Shown here: positions 45,886 through 57,300 of the stretch, piece by piece
Numbering within the stretch: the stretch's first letter is position 1
How the letters are laid out: the number at the start of each line of letters is the position of its first letter
Source: Tribonema minus
Lineage: Eukaryota; Sar; Xanthophyceae; Tribonematales; Tribonemataceae
Direction of reading: 5' to 3'
DNA length: 64,000 nt
Assembly (NCBI GenBank): GCA_017506865.1
Contig: JAFCMP010000368.1
Coordinates: forward strand, 806,001-870,000
Program-made: the position numbers and the translations under genes
Notes under the pieces: generated by a model
What the model was told of the DNA's origin: nothing
The model's database searches: none
What the model saw: the letters and a program-made list of their open reading frames with translations, nothing else

Positions 45886-46010
45886 TTAACTGGTAGCACC
45901 GGTACCCGTACCAGTTTTTGTACCAGTTTTAAACGGTAACTGGTTGCCGCTCGCTAACCGGTACGGGGTAACTGGCCGGCGAGGCAACCCGTAAACACGT
46001 ACCGATGCCG
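45886..46010. repeat. Cluster of ACCGGTACC and GTACCAGTTTT motifs
   Basis: Short direct and inverted copies of GGTAACTGG, GTACCAGTTTT and ACCGGTAC within 125 bp. The cluster could fold on itself; origin unknown. Confidence 0.5.
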
Positions 46011-47142
46011 TAGCTGATGACCGGCGCCACCAGTTAAAATGCAACGTAGACCGTTTCAGCCAAGTGTATCTTTTCGTGCCTTGAAGTTAGTCAGCGAAGT
46101 TCAGCGCGGGTACACGGACCACCCACACGCGACACGACAGGTGTATGGACGGTGTATACTGGCAGATATGTTATGATTGAATTACTGATTGCTGCTGTTG
46201 ACATATGGGTTCGGCTAGTGATGGCATGCAAGCGATCCATGTGGCGCAAAATCGAACGCAGGTGGCAGTCTCCGATTGATGGATGCGCAACTGTTTGATG
46301 TCGCTGAATGCACAAGCAGCTTCTGCAGGCTGAGATATGCAGGTTGGATGAAAAGCATAAGCATCCATTAACCGACGTGGGACGCTATGCATTTATTTTG
46401 AACAACGCAACTCCGGATCGGATTTTTCTGCTGTCGCAGCCAACGAAAAGGCTCAAGCTTCAGCTGTAAGCATGAAAACCTGGTTCACACATATGCAGAG
46501 GTTGTGCTGATTCACAAGGCAAGGGTGCCAGTTGTAGAGCGGAAGTCGAAAACAGGTGGCAGCAGGCAGAATGATATATGCGCATGCTGCCCCATCATCC
46601 ATCTTTTGCTCAGCGGCTGCTGCACACATGTTCTGACTGATGCCTTGGCATCTGACGGGTGCACTTGAGTGCCACAACAGAGCAAATAAAAAGCGCAAAT
46701 GAGTCGAGTGACTCATTGCGAGCGCGATGGGGCGTTGTGTGTTTCAAGGCCGCATGCAGATGGAGGTTTGGGCAGCTGCGACACGGAAGAGAGTGCCTGC
46801 TCATACGTGTGCACATGGAGGTGCAACAACGCACGGGCATATGGAGGCCTATTCCTCATCGCTGATCTCAGTAGTGACTCAAGCACCACATCGCCAGCAA
46901 AGCTGCAAGGCTCGCCAGCCTGATCCTAATTCTGACCCTTGCCTGCTGGCTAACCCTAATCCGCACCCTAGCCCTAGCACTTGTCACATCCACATGCATG
47001 CCATACGGTCAAAGTCGTGCTGAGCACAACGAGCTGGCCTACCGAACACGTGAGACCTTTCCAATACTGAACACCCATGCCTCAAACGCTAAAAGCTTGC
47101 ACACAGAAGTCTTTTTTGCCTTGTGGACAAGGTGGTACTGTT

Positions 47143-47259
47143 TGACTCGTGGCCAATTGCTGCAGCAGCGGCGACCACGGTTATTGGTGGAAGGCACTTG
47201 CGCCTAACCATCCTTGTCACCTAGAGCTCTACGATCTGTTGCTTCGTTTTCATTCATTC
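47143..47259 (+). mobile_element. Dispersed repeat B, copy 2
   Basis: Same order of blocks as copy 1 (GACTCGTGGCCAATTGC, GGTTATTGGTGGAAGGCACT, CTTGTCACCTAGAGCTCTAC). Lies downstream of the recognised biotin synthase exons. Confidence 0.55.
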
Positions 47260-47600
47260 CTGGAGTGCGTACAGTAAGATTCAGCCGCGTGCAATGCCGC
47301 AGGGCGGCAGATCTGGCAATCCACCAGTGAACTTTTACACTGCTTCATGGTGTCAACGGATGTACAGGTCCAACAAGTGTTCCCGGTATCTGAGAGGCCT
47401 GATTGCTCCATGTATGCGCGAAAATCACGCGGCCTCTCAGCTACCCCTTTCCCGGTGCATCACGATACATGGCAACACATCACACTATAGAGCACGTACT
47501 TTTATTATATTCCACTTGTGGCTGTGGAAATGCCATGTTGTAGGTGTGTCGCCTTGTAGAGCACGTACTTTAATTAGCTGTTAAAAGGAGGAATTCCTTA

Positions 47601-48185
47601 TGGGACAAGGCAATTTCATGGTACCTGCGAGGCCTGCTTGCTCAAAGTGTGCATGTCGACAACCTTGGAGCTATTCGAGGGCCCAAACTTCTTCATGCAT
47701 CCCAGGACACATTTTCAGCCAGCATAAGATGCAGTCATATTCTTCATTTTCCGCAGTACCAATGACGTGCTGCTTTGAAATGTAAATGATTCTCACGGTA
47801 CCTGACAGGCCAACTTGCTCGAAGTGTGCGTGGTGACCACCTTGGAACCATCCATTGGCGTGAACTTCCCAGTGCATCTCAACACAGTGTAATGCATTGG
47901 ACAGTGAAGCATGTACTAGTGAACTTCACTGCGCCAATGAAATATAGTTGATGCAAATTAGATGTATTTTAATGACAAGCTAGACAGATAATTGATTATA
48001 TCGCGGTACCTGAGAGGCCTGCTTGCTCGAAGTGTGCGTGTTCACAACCTTGAAACTGTCCATGGGTGTGGACTTACGATTGCATCCCATTTCATACTTG
48101 GGCAAATTACAAGACACAGATGCTCATCCTCCAACTTCACAGGACGATGACATGCTGCTTGAATTGCAATCGATTCATGCCGTAC
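47601..48185 (-). repeat. Donor-side copies of biotin synthase exon 11
   Basis: Three copies at about 48003-48090, 47797-47880 and 47617-47690 (+ strand GGTACCTGAGAGGCCTGCTT, then GAAGTGTGCGTG). Each keeps the splice-donor side, implying that exon 11 is spliced to a further exon at lower coordinates. Confidence 0.75.
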
Positions 48186-48374
48186 CTGAGAGGCCTGCTT
48201 GCTTGAAGTGTGCGTGATGACCACCTTGGAACCGTCCACAGGCGTGAACTTCCCAGTGCATCCCAGTTCCTCGTAGTTGCGCTCGCTGAGCGGTGCTGCG
48301 GACTGCTGCACGAGGGGGCTTTCCTGGGGGGCCATGTGTGAGGGCTTTCCCACCAGGCCGAGCTTGTTGAAGAG
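48186..48374 (-). CDS. BIO2: Biotin synthase exon 11, extended C-terminus
   Basis: CTGCAG acceptor, CAG/GTACGG donor. [10 protein letters not shown] aligns with the family end, then a further 53 residues ([20 protein letters not shown] ... SSKQASQ) without bacterial counterpart. A following exon is expected but not found. Confidence 0.85.
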
Positions 48375-51300
48375 CTGCAGATGATTCATGAGAGCGACGA
48401 ATATGAATGATTAAGAAATGATAGAATGAGGGCATGAATGGGTGATGGCACGAGTGAGGGGCCATCTGAGAGGCTTTCCCGCAAGTCTGAGCTTGTGGAC
48501 CAGCTGCATGTCATGCAGGAGAAAATCCATGAATGAGTGAAGGAAAGGATTGATGACAGAATGGGTGAGCTGATGGTAGACCAAATGAACTGCGGAAAGG
48601 CTAAAGGATATGAATGTTCGACCAGGCTGAGCTTGTTGAACAGCTGCAGACGATGCAACAGGAAATCGATGTATAAAGCCATGAACCAATGAATGAATGA
48701 GGGCATGCAGGGATGGTGGCACGGTTGAGTGGATGGTTGGCCAGATGAACCAGTGAATGGGCAAACGGCCGAATGAAGTGAATGCTTGGCGCAATGCATC
48801 ACTTGGAACGAATTTTTCACCGAGCTCAAAAGAAATTATCCAGATGTGTAGCTTTAGTCACGCACCGCGGTGTCAACCTATCCGTAACCCTCATTATCTG
48901 CAGTCCCCTGATCAATGATGGAAGTCAACTGACTCCTGAGTTTAAGAGCCAACTTATCAGGGAGCACATGCAGGGTGATTCATGCATGAGTTCAGGTGAT
49001 GCTTTGGAGCACATGAACTTTGTTGATTCACGTGCCAATTCACGTGCTGTGGTGTCATATGATACGCTGGGGCACACACATTTCATTAATTCACGCATGA
49101 TTTCAAATGGACTTTGCTACTTCACGCATAAGCTCAGATGCTGCGGTGTCTTATGATACGTCGGGGCACACACTCTTGATTGATTCACGTGTTAATTCAC
49201 GAACCGCAGTGTCAGCGTTGAACTCGGGGTTTGGGGGTAGTCGCATTCATTCACGTGTTCACTCAGAATTCACGAATCCATTCACTGGTTCATTCACGTA
49301 CCGCGGTGTCAGCGTTGAACTCTGGGTTGGGGGTGGTCAGCAGCTTGTCGCCGTTGAAGATGGAGTTGGCACCAGCCATGAACATGAGCGCCTGTGAAAA
49401 AAAAAGACAGTAACACCACAATTGCTCAGACTTCAACATTATGGCCATAAACATGAGCGCCTGTGATAAAAATGAAGAAAGACGGTACCACCACGATTGC
49501 TCAGACTTCAATAATGACTTGTGGAGAAAAAAAGTGCGATGTCTGTAGGGATTTGGGGCATTCCTGGTAGTTGGGAAGAGCTCAGAATCTTTCACAGGTT
49601 GCTCTTCTAAGCACTGGTTCACACCAAATTGCTCGTGGAAGCTTCTTTGCAAGTTCTGGCAGGTTCTCTCATTTTCTAAGGAAAGTTTGTGCCCCCACAC
49701 GACGGGAAGCAATTGTGTTTGGTCTGGTCAGTGTTGACTTCTCTACTTTCGCACCAGCCAGTGTACCCTGCTTCCTCTGATGCTATGCGCTGGTAGCGTT
49801 GTGCCTGCTGCATAGCCCAGCTTTCCAGCAAAGTTGGCGCCGGCCACGAACATAAGAGCCTGCCATGAACATAAGAGCCTGTTGACAAACTATACATCAA
49901 CGATCGTTCAAACTTCAACATTGTATATTTGAGGGAAATCATTTGATATTCGAGTGATTGCGCAAATCAAATTTTGATCAACTTTTCCGCTTAGGCCTTG
50001 CGCTGTTCTAATAAACAAAATCGTGTTACGCGGTGGCCTGCGCAAAAACAAATCGGGTCATTTTAGCGTAAACGCATGAAGCAGGCATGGTAGAAGGCTC
50101 TGGCAGCCCTGGCGTGACTAGTAGGTGCAGGAGACACTTCCGCCATGTGCTCTTACGCAACAGGCCAGGCGCGCAGTGCACACGAGAGCCCAAAAATGAT
50201 CGGACGCCCTTCTGCTGCAGCACTTTAAACCACAGCTGGCTAACGCGCACAACAGCAACTGGCTAGCCTGGTGCACACAGGCGCCAGCAGTCATGAGAAC
50301 TGTTCCGCCTGTCTGCGTCTGCGTCACGTGTGCCTAGGCTGTGCCAGACGCAAGCTTGAGTGTGGTCGTGCCTGCTGATTTCGACGAGCACCCACTTGCC
50401 GACCAAGTGCTAGCTCTACACGACACCTTGGGCAGTCGCTGTGGGTGCGCTGGACAGCCAAGAGTATCACTCAAGTGATCTGCTCCCTCGCCGCTGCCGT
50501 ACGTGTGCCTATGGCGCGCCATCTGCCTAACCGTGCCATGCAACTAAGCAAAATATGTTTTCCGGTTAAATCGCTCAAAACGCCAGAATAAGCCAAGTGA
50601 CTAACGCGAGTTTGACGTACGCGAACCGTTCAGCTTGAAATAGCCGAAGTATAAGCCAAATTTCGATTTGCGCAATCTGCCTATTGCATTTGGCACCGAC
50701 CTTGATCATGAGGGCTTGTAACAGTAATCAACAAGGAGTACACCAAGAATTGTTCAGACCGCAACATTGACTTTGAGAAGAACTACAAGGCGTGAGTTTG
50801 CGCCGGGGATGAACATGAGAGTGCCTGTAACACAAAGAAGTACAACACAGAATACCAATGATTGCTCACACTTTCAATATACACTGAGTTTATGAAATCT
50901 AATGGAGTTGGCGCTGGCCAGAAGTGTGCTATTGGAAGTTGCTGGGCCTGCCGTAACCACGAGGGTATTTCAAAAAGCTGCGGCTAACCCTAGCCCCAAC
51001 CCTAGAACTTGCCTGTTCGCCCTCGCTGAAGCTGAGGCGCCCTGCGCTGAGCCTCACCATGGTGCGGGGCATCAGGATTCTGGCGAGGAGAATGAGGCAG
51101 ATAACAGCAGATCACAAGTTTAAGTCTAGATGTACAGACTTTCACAATGCGGGCATCAGGATTCTGGCGGGCGAAAAAGGCAGTAGCAGAGCGACAGACA
51201 ATACATTTAAGTTTTCAGGTGAGAACTTCAAAGTGTTGCCGTGACGGAAAGATATGCAGTTAGTGGCGAGACCTTCAAGAAGTGTGGCTGTGATGTCCCT

Positions 51301-54300
51301 GCACTTTGCAAGCATATACATTCATGGTGCGGGCATCAGGATTGTGGCGGGGGAAATGAGGCAGCAGCAGAGAACAGCATGTAGAGAACAGGCGCGCGTG
51401 ATCTTATTTCCACAAAACATTTCAAGAGATTTAGTCTACTAAAACGCTTTTTTTGTCAAGGCAACCGACACAAGCAGGCGTATTGTGGTGCTGTAAGTGT
51501 CTCCACTCCAAGGGCTTCATGCCACGCGCCAGTGCCGCTGGAGTGCAAGGTGCGCTCAGTTTGTAGTGACCCGCGCCATCTCTGCTGAAGTACTGCGGCA
51601 GTAGCCTAGTACGGTGGATGCTGCACTTCGTGCACTGTGTACTTCAAGTGTCAATGCCGTACTTCAACGACAGCTTGCAGTGGCTCACCGTGCCGTGGCG
51701 ATCATGCGGCCCATGTCCCAGATGTCAGGAGGAGCGGCCCCCCCCTGCCAACATATGATACATGCCCATGCAAGGCAACATGAGGATTTTTGTTGTGAGT
51801 TTATAAAACACAGTCATGGGATGAAAAGGCTCAACCAACGGCTCCAGATTCGCTTACAGCACCCGAGTAACGAGAAACGCGAGAACGCAGCCAGCAGCGG
51901 GTCATAGCGTGCATTCGCAAACATACCCATAGACTATCCATGCAAGGCAGCAGACGGTGATCAACGTGCGTACAGACACAGTCATGGCAAAGGCTTGACT
52001 TCCGCTTCCAGAGTATGCTCGCTTGCGCGGGGACAAAGCCAATCCATGCAACCAAACAAGCGTGCATAAACGCAACGGGTGCACCTCTCACCACCAGGCT
52101 CCCTGCATATATCATCACAACAGGCGTGGGAATGAAAGCAAGCCAACGCCAACCCTCATCCCTAACCCCTGACCCTAACCCTAACCCCAACCCTAACCTA
52201 ACCCTAGGCCAGGTTCCTGCAGCATGGAAAACATCACCAATCTGCCTGTGCCTACGCGCGCGACGTGCCCTGTTGAGCACTGCTGCTGAGCATTGCTGCA
52301 TTTCAACGCTCACCTCGGCGATGGGGGTACCGTCAATGGCCACGAGCGCGTTAATGGGCACGCTCTCCGGGTGCTCGTCGAGTGTCGCCAGCGTGTGCAG
52401 CAGTCCCACCCTATCAGCATCACACATCAACGCAATAAATTTCATGAGTTCCTGCATTGATCCTGACATCAATGGACTGGAATTCATGAATCCAGCCCTA
52501 AAAATCATGGATTCATGCAGCCGTCATGATGGGCACGCTCTGCGGGTGCTCGGCAAGTGTCGCCAGCGTGTGCAGCAGGCCGACCCTGTCAGTACATGCA
52601 GAGAAGTCATGAATTCATCCGTTAATGATGACTCAAGGCGGCAACAACTGCTCGTCCACTGTCGCGAGCGTGTGCAGTCCGACCCTGTCAGCATAACAAA
52701 TCAGTAAACTCATGAATTCATGCTTCAATCATGACATCGATCGGTGGAGTGGAATTCGTGCATTTCAACCATCAATCATGAGTTAGAATATGGCATCAAA
52801 CAATGGGCACGCTCTTCGGGTGCTCGTCGAGCGTCGCCAGCTGCAGCAGGCCAACCCTGTTAGGACAACACAACTACCAGTCCACTGAATTCATGATTTC
52901 ATCCATCAAGCAATAAGTTAATGCAGCAAACAATGATGCGAATGCTCGTCCAGCGACGCCAGCGTGTGCAGCAGGGCGACCCTGTCAGCACCACAATGAA
53001 TTCACAAATTCACGCATCAGTCATGCCATCAGTGCATACACAGACATACTCAATGATTGCATGAACTCATACATCGATCATGACATCAATGCATGAACAG
53101 ACATACTTGCCACACTCCTTCTCGAGCAGCCCCGGCATGCCCCCCAGGGGATGCAGTGCTCGACAGGATAGGGCCACGCTCAACGACATCAATACGGTGT
53201 CACACGTAGGTACCTGTTGGGGGCCGGCTCGCCCGATATCATACTGCGGTCAGCGGTACGCATGCGGTTTGTTACATAGATGCATACCTGTCGGGCTCCG
53301 TCTCGCCCAGCCCCAGGATGCCGCCACAGCACACGCTGGTGCTGCAACCCCCGCACGTCGGCAGTTACACATGTTTGAGCGCTGCCAGTCAGCTGAGAAC
53401 ACATCCAACAAACTTCCTGATCCCAATCACCAACAGCATGAATTAGAGTTGCTCAAGGTTGCGGAGCGGGATCAGCTTAAGGCCGCACAGTATGTACATA
53501 CACGCATACCTGTCCGACTCCTTCTCGCCCAGCCGCAGGACGCCGCTGCAGCACACCAAATTACAACGATTACGGGCATGTATTTGAAGTACTTTATATG
53601 CACTTTGTTGCATAGATACATACCTGTCGGACTCCTTCTCGCCCAGCCCCAAAATGCCGCCGCAGCATACGCTGATGCCCGCCTCCCGCACGTTGGCAAT
53701 CGTCTGCAGCCGGTCGTCGTACGTGCGCGTAGTGATCACCTGAGGACATGAAGGAAGAAGGGTCACAGTGGACGCGTTGGGTTGTGCTTACGTGGTGTGT
53801 GAGTGTGTGCATGTGCGCTGTCGCTGAATCAATGAGACGGGTGCAGAATGCCACAAGAGCACGTTGGCGATCGTCTGCAGCCGGTCGTCGTACGTGCGTG
53901 TCGTGATCACCTGAGGAGCGGGTCGGCAGGTGTCTTAGTGGTGTGCTGTTAACAAGGTACATGAGTCTGTGTGGGTGTGTGGCTGTGTGCGCGTGCGCTG
54001 TGCTTCAAGCAATAAGACGCGTGGAGAATGGCACAAGAGCACGTTTGCGGTCGTCTGCAGCCGGTCGTCGTACGTGCGTGTGGTGTTCACCTGAGGACAT
54101 ACAAGGGTCAATGCGAACGCGTTGGTATGTATGTACGCATACGAAGGCGTGTGAGACTGTGTGTGCATGTGGAAGTGTGTTTGTTTGCGTTGGGCTTCAA
54201 TGAGATGGGTACAACAAAAAATGACGCCAGAGCTCACTGGCAGATCGTCTGCAGCCGATCGTCGTACGTGCGCGTCGTGATCACCTGAGGACAAAAGGAG

Positions 54301-57300
54301 GTCAACACGAACGCGGTATTTATGCATGTCATATGAAGGTATGTGAGACTCTGTGCATTGTGCTTGAATGATATGGGCACAACGAGGGATGACACGAGAG
54401 CACGTTGGCGCTCGTCTACGGCCGGTCGTCGTACGTGCGCGTCGTGATGACCTGAGGCCAAGAAGGGTCAACAAGTGGAGCGGATGTCATTCGCCGTGCA
54501 CATGTATATACCTCTTGAAGTATATATAGAAGTATATAACCATCCCTTGTCACCTAGAGCTCAACGATCTTTTTGATTCGTTTTTCATATGTGTGTGTGT
54601 GTGTGTGTGTGTGTGCGTACACGCATAGTGCTGCACGACAACGGGATGGATGATGACTGCAAGCGTGCTAGCGTACAAGCAGTCGTCTGCAGCTGTTGGT
54701 CGGCACGCGTGTTAATAGTATGCTCTCAATCAGGTATATGAGTCAAGTGTAGGCGTGTTGCTGTGTGCATGTGCGCTGTGCTTCAATCGATAAGACGCGT
54801 CGTGAATGACACACAAACACGTCGGCGATCATCTGCTGCCAGTCGTCATACGTGCTTGTGGTGATCACCTAAGGAGTGGGTCGGCACGTGTGCATTGAAA
54901 ATGTTTTACATAAGAGCGTGTAAGTCTAACAGAGTGTGTGATAGTCTGTGTGGGTGGGTGCGTGTGCGTTGCGCTTCAACAATCAAGAACGGCGCAAGGG
55001 CACGTTGGCAAATCGTCTGCAGCCGGCCGTAGTACATGCACGCGGGGAGCGGGTCATTGGCATTGTTGTGTATGAATCCTAACCCTAACCCTTGGTGGAC
55101 GCGCCACGGGTGCGTTGGGCTGTATGGACAAGGGTGAGCGAGACTCTGTGTGTGGGAATGTGTGTGTGTGTGCAGTTGTGCTTAAAGCGTTCGGCAACTA
55201 TTGACAAACCACAAAACAAAAGGCGCGTGCGTGTGGCGAGCGGGTCATGAGCATTAGTATGAATGTACGAACTCTAACCCTAACCCTAAACCCTAATAGT
55301 GTGAATGTATGAACTCTAACCCTAACCCTAAACCCTAAGCAAACGCCCCGCGGGTGCGTTGGGTTGCATGTACGAAGGTGTGCGAGTCTGTGTGCGTGTC
55401 AATACGTGTGTGCGTGCGTGCATGGTGTGCTTCAGCATATTGGGCATCAACATATTGGGTAACTGGTAATGAACCATGAAAAAGAATGCATTGCTCATGA
55501 CCGACTGCTTGCGTATCCAGACTTGAACTGGTCACTGCAACTTGAAGTTCCGTACCTTGGCGTAGTGCTCACGGGAGGTGTCGAGGTTGTGGTTGTAGGC
55601 CGACAGGCCCGCCTCCTTCAGCTGCTTGGCCTGCGGGTTCAGTACCAAGGTAGGTATGGTATGAGAATTTATGGGACATACATGCGTACCCAAACTTGCC
55701 TAGTGCGCGGTGCAAGACTTTACAAGGGTTAAAAATAAGGGTGGGTATGGTATGAGAAGTATGGGAAAAAGAGGCAGGCATACACGGGCCATAGGGTATG
55801 AAAACTATGGGACATGCATGCGCAGGGACATGCATGCGCATGTACCCAAAGTTGCCAAGCTTGCGTGGTGCATGTTTTCGTGAGGGTCCAAGGCCAGGGT
55901 AGGTATAGTATGGAAAATATGGGGTAACTATGCATACCCAGAGTTGCTGGTCTTTCATGACGGTCAATGACCAGGGTAGGCATGGTGCAAATATGAAGGG
56001 GCATACATGATATCCAAACTAACAGCCATCACCGAGAGTCAGCACTCAGCTACCACTGGCAGTCAGTGAGGTGTCATAACAGACAACAGTCAGTGCTCAG
56101 CCATAGCAGACACTGAAGTTGGGGTCAGAGATGTGATTGGGGTCAGACTGAGCATTTGAGGTAATAGTGGGGGGAGTAGGGGCAATGACTCAGCTATGGC
56201 CCCATATCAGCGCTCAGCTTCTGCCGGCTATTACGGAGTGACAGGGCTCAGCTGGCTGCTGTAAATTGGGTCCAGAGTTATGATTTAGTGTTTTGGTCAA
56301 GGTTAGGGTTAGGGTTAGCCAGGCAGCGCTCAGCTCACCTGGTCGAGAGAGAGCATGCCCAGCGTGCAGCACACCTCCAGCCCCATGCCGTTCACGCCCT
56401 TGACCTGCGCCGACGTCACAAGAAACAAGTGAGTGAGTCATGAGTGAATGAGTCATGGGTGTTTGAGTCATCCGCTGCAACCGAGTCAGCGTGCAGCACG
56501 TCTCCAGCCCCCATGCCGTTTGCGCCTGCGCCAACGTCACAAGTGAGTGAGTGAGTGAGTGAGTCATCTGTCGAGGGTGGGTTGTTCAATGCCCTTCGAC
56601 TGTGCCGGCATCACAAAGTGTGAGCGGAAGAGGGAGAGCGTGTGAGTCATGAGTGATTTGAGTCATCTGCTGCGAGTGCGTCTTGGGTGGGTGCACAATG
56701 AGGGACGCATTGCGCAGCGCAGACGTCAAACAGCGCTCAACTCGACCCAGCTGATTCCGAGTGAGCGAGCGAGTGAGTGAGCTACTCATCTGCTGCGAGT
56801 GAGTCCCATGACGCGAGGCACGCCCTCTATTTGCACCAGTTTCAGGGCGCAACCTAACCCTAACCCTAACCATCACACCACCTCTGACTCTGACCCTTGC
56901 TCAGCAGGGCACCGACCCTAACCCTTGCCCTTGCTCAGCAGGGCCAGGAGGTGTTCGAGCTCAGGCATCCTAGAGGTAGGGGGTAACAGCCGGAACACTG
57001 TGCTGATAAGGTGATGTCATCGTTCAGCTGTGTGACTTCACTGAGAGCCAGTGTTCTTGAAGTAGAACCATGGCAACTTCAAGATCCACAACTGCTTTGA
57101 GACAACAGCCATGGAAGCAAGGTTTCTTTTGAACAAAAGTCACTAAGAATGCTACTGCGGACCTTGATCAAACCCTGAACCTACATCCTGAAACTCGATT
57201 TTATGCTACATGTAAGTGGAAGCTGTGCAGGCTGCTGACTTACTCTAACTCTACTTGATACGGGATTAGCGCAGCAGCAGCTGACAGACCTCTCACTCTG

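Larger units (their letters stand above)
45411..47600. other. Non-coding stretch, possible 3' region of biotin synthase
   Basis: Holds a cluster of GGTACC/AACTGG motifs at about 45886-46010 and dispersed repeat B copy 2. A last biotin synthase exon may lie here but was not identified. No other gene is seen. Confidence 0.35.

Noticed and set aside
52015..52707. 230-codon + strand ORF and its - strand counterpart
   Set aside because: It is antisense to biotin synthase exon 7 and its copies; the real coding sense is the - strand exon at 52410-52314.
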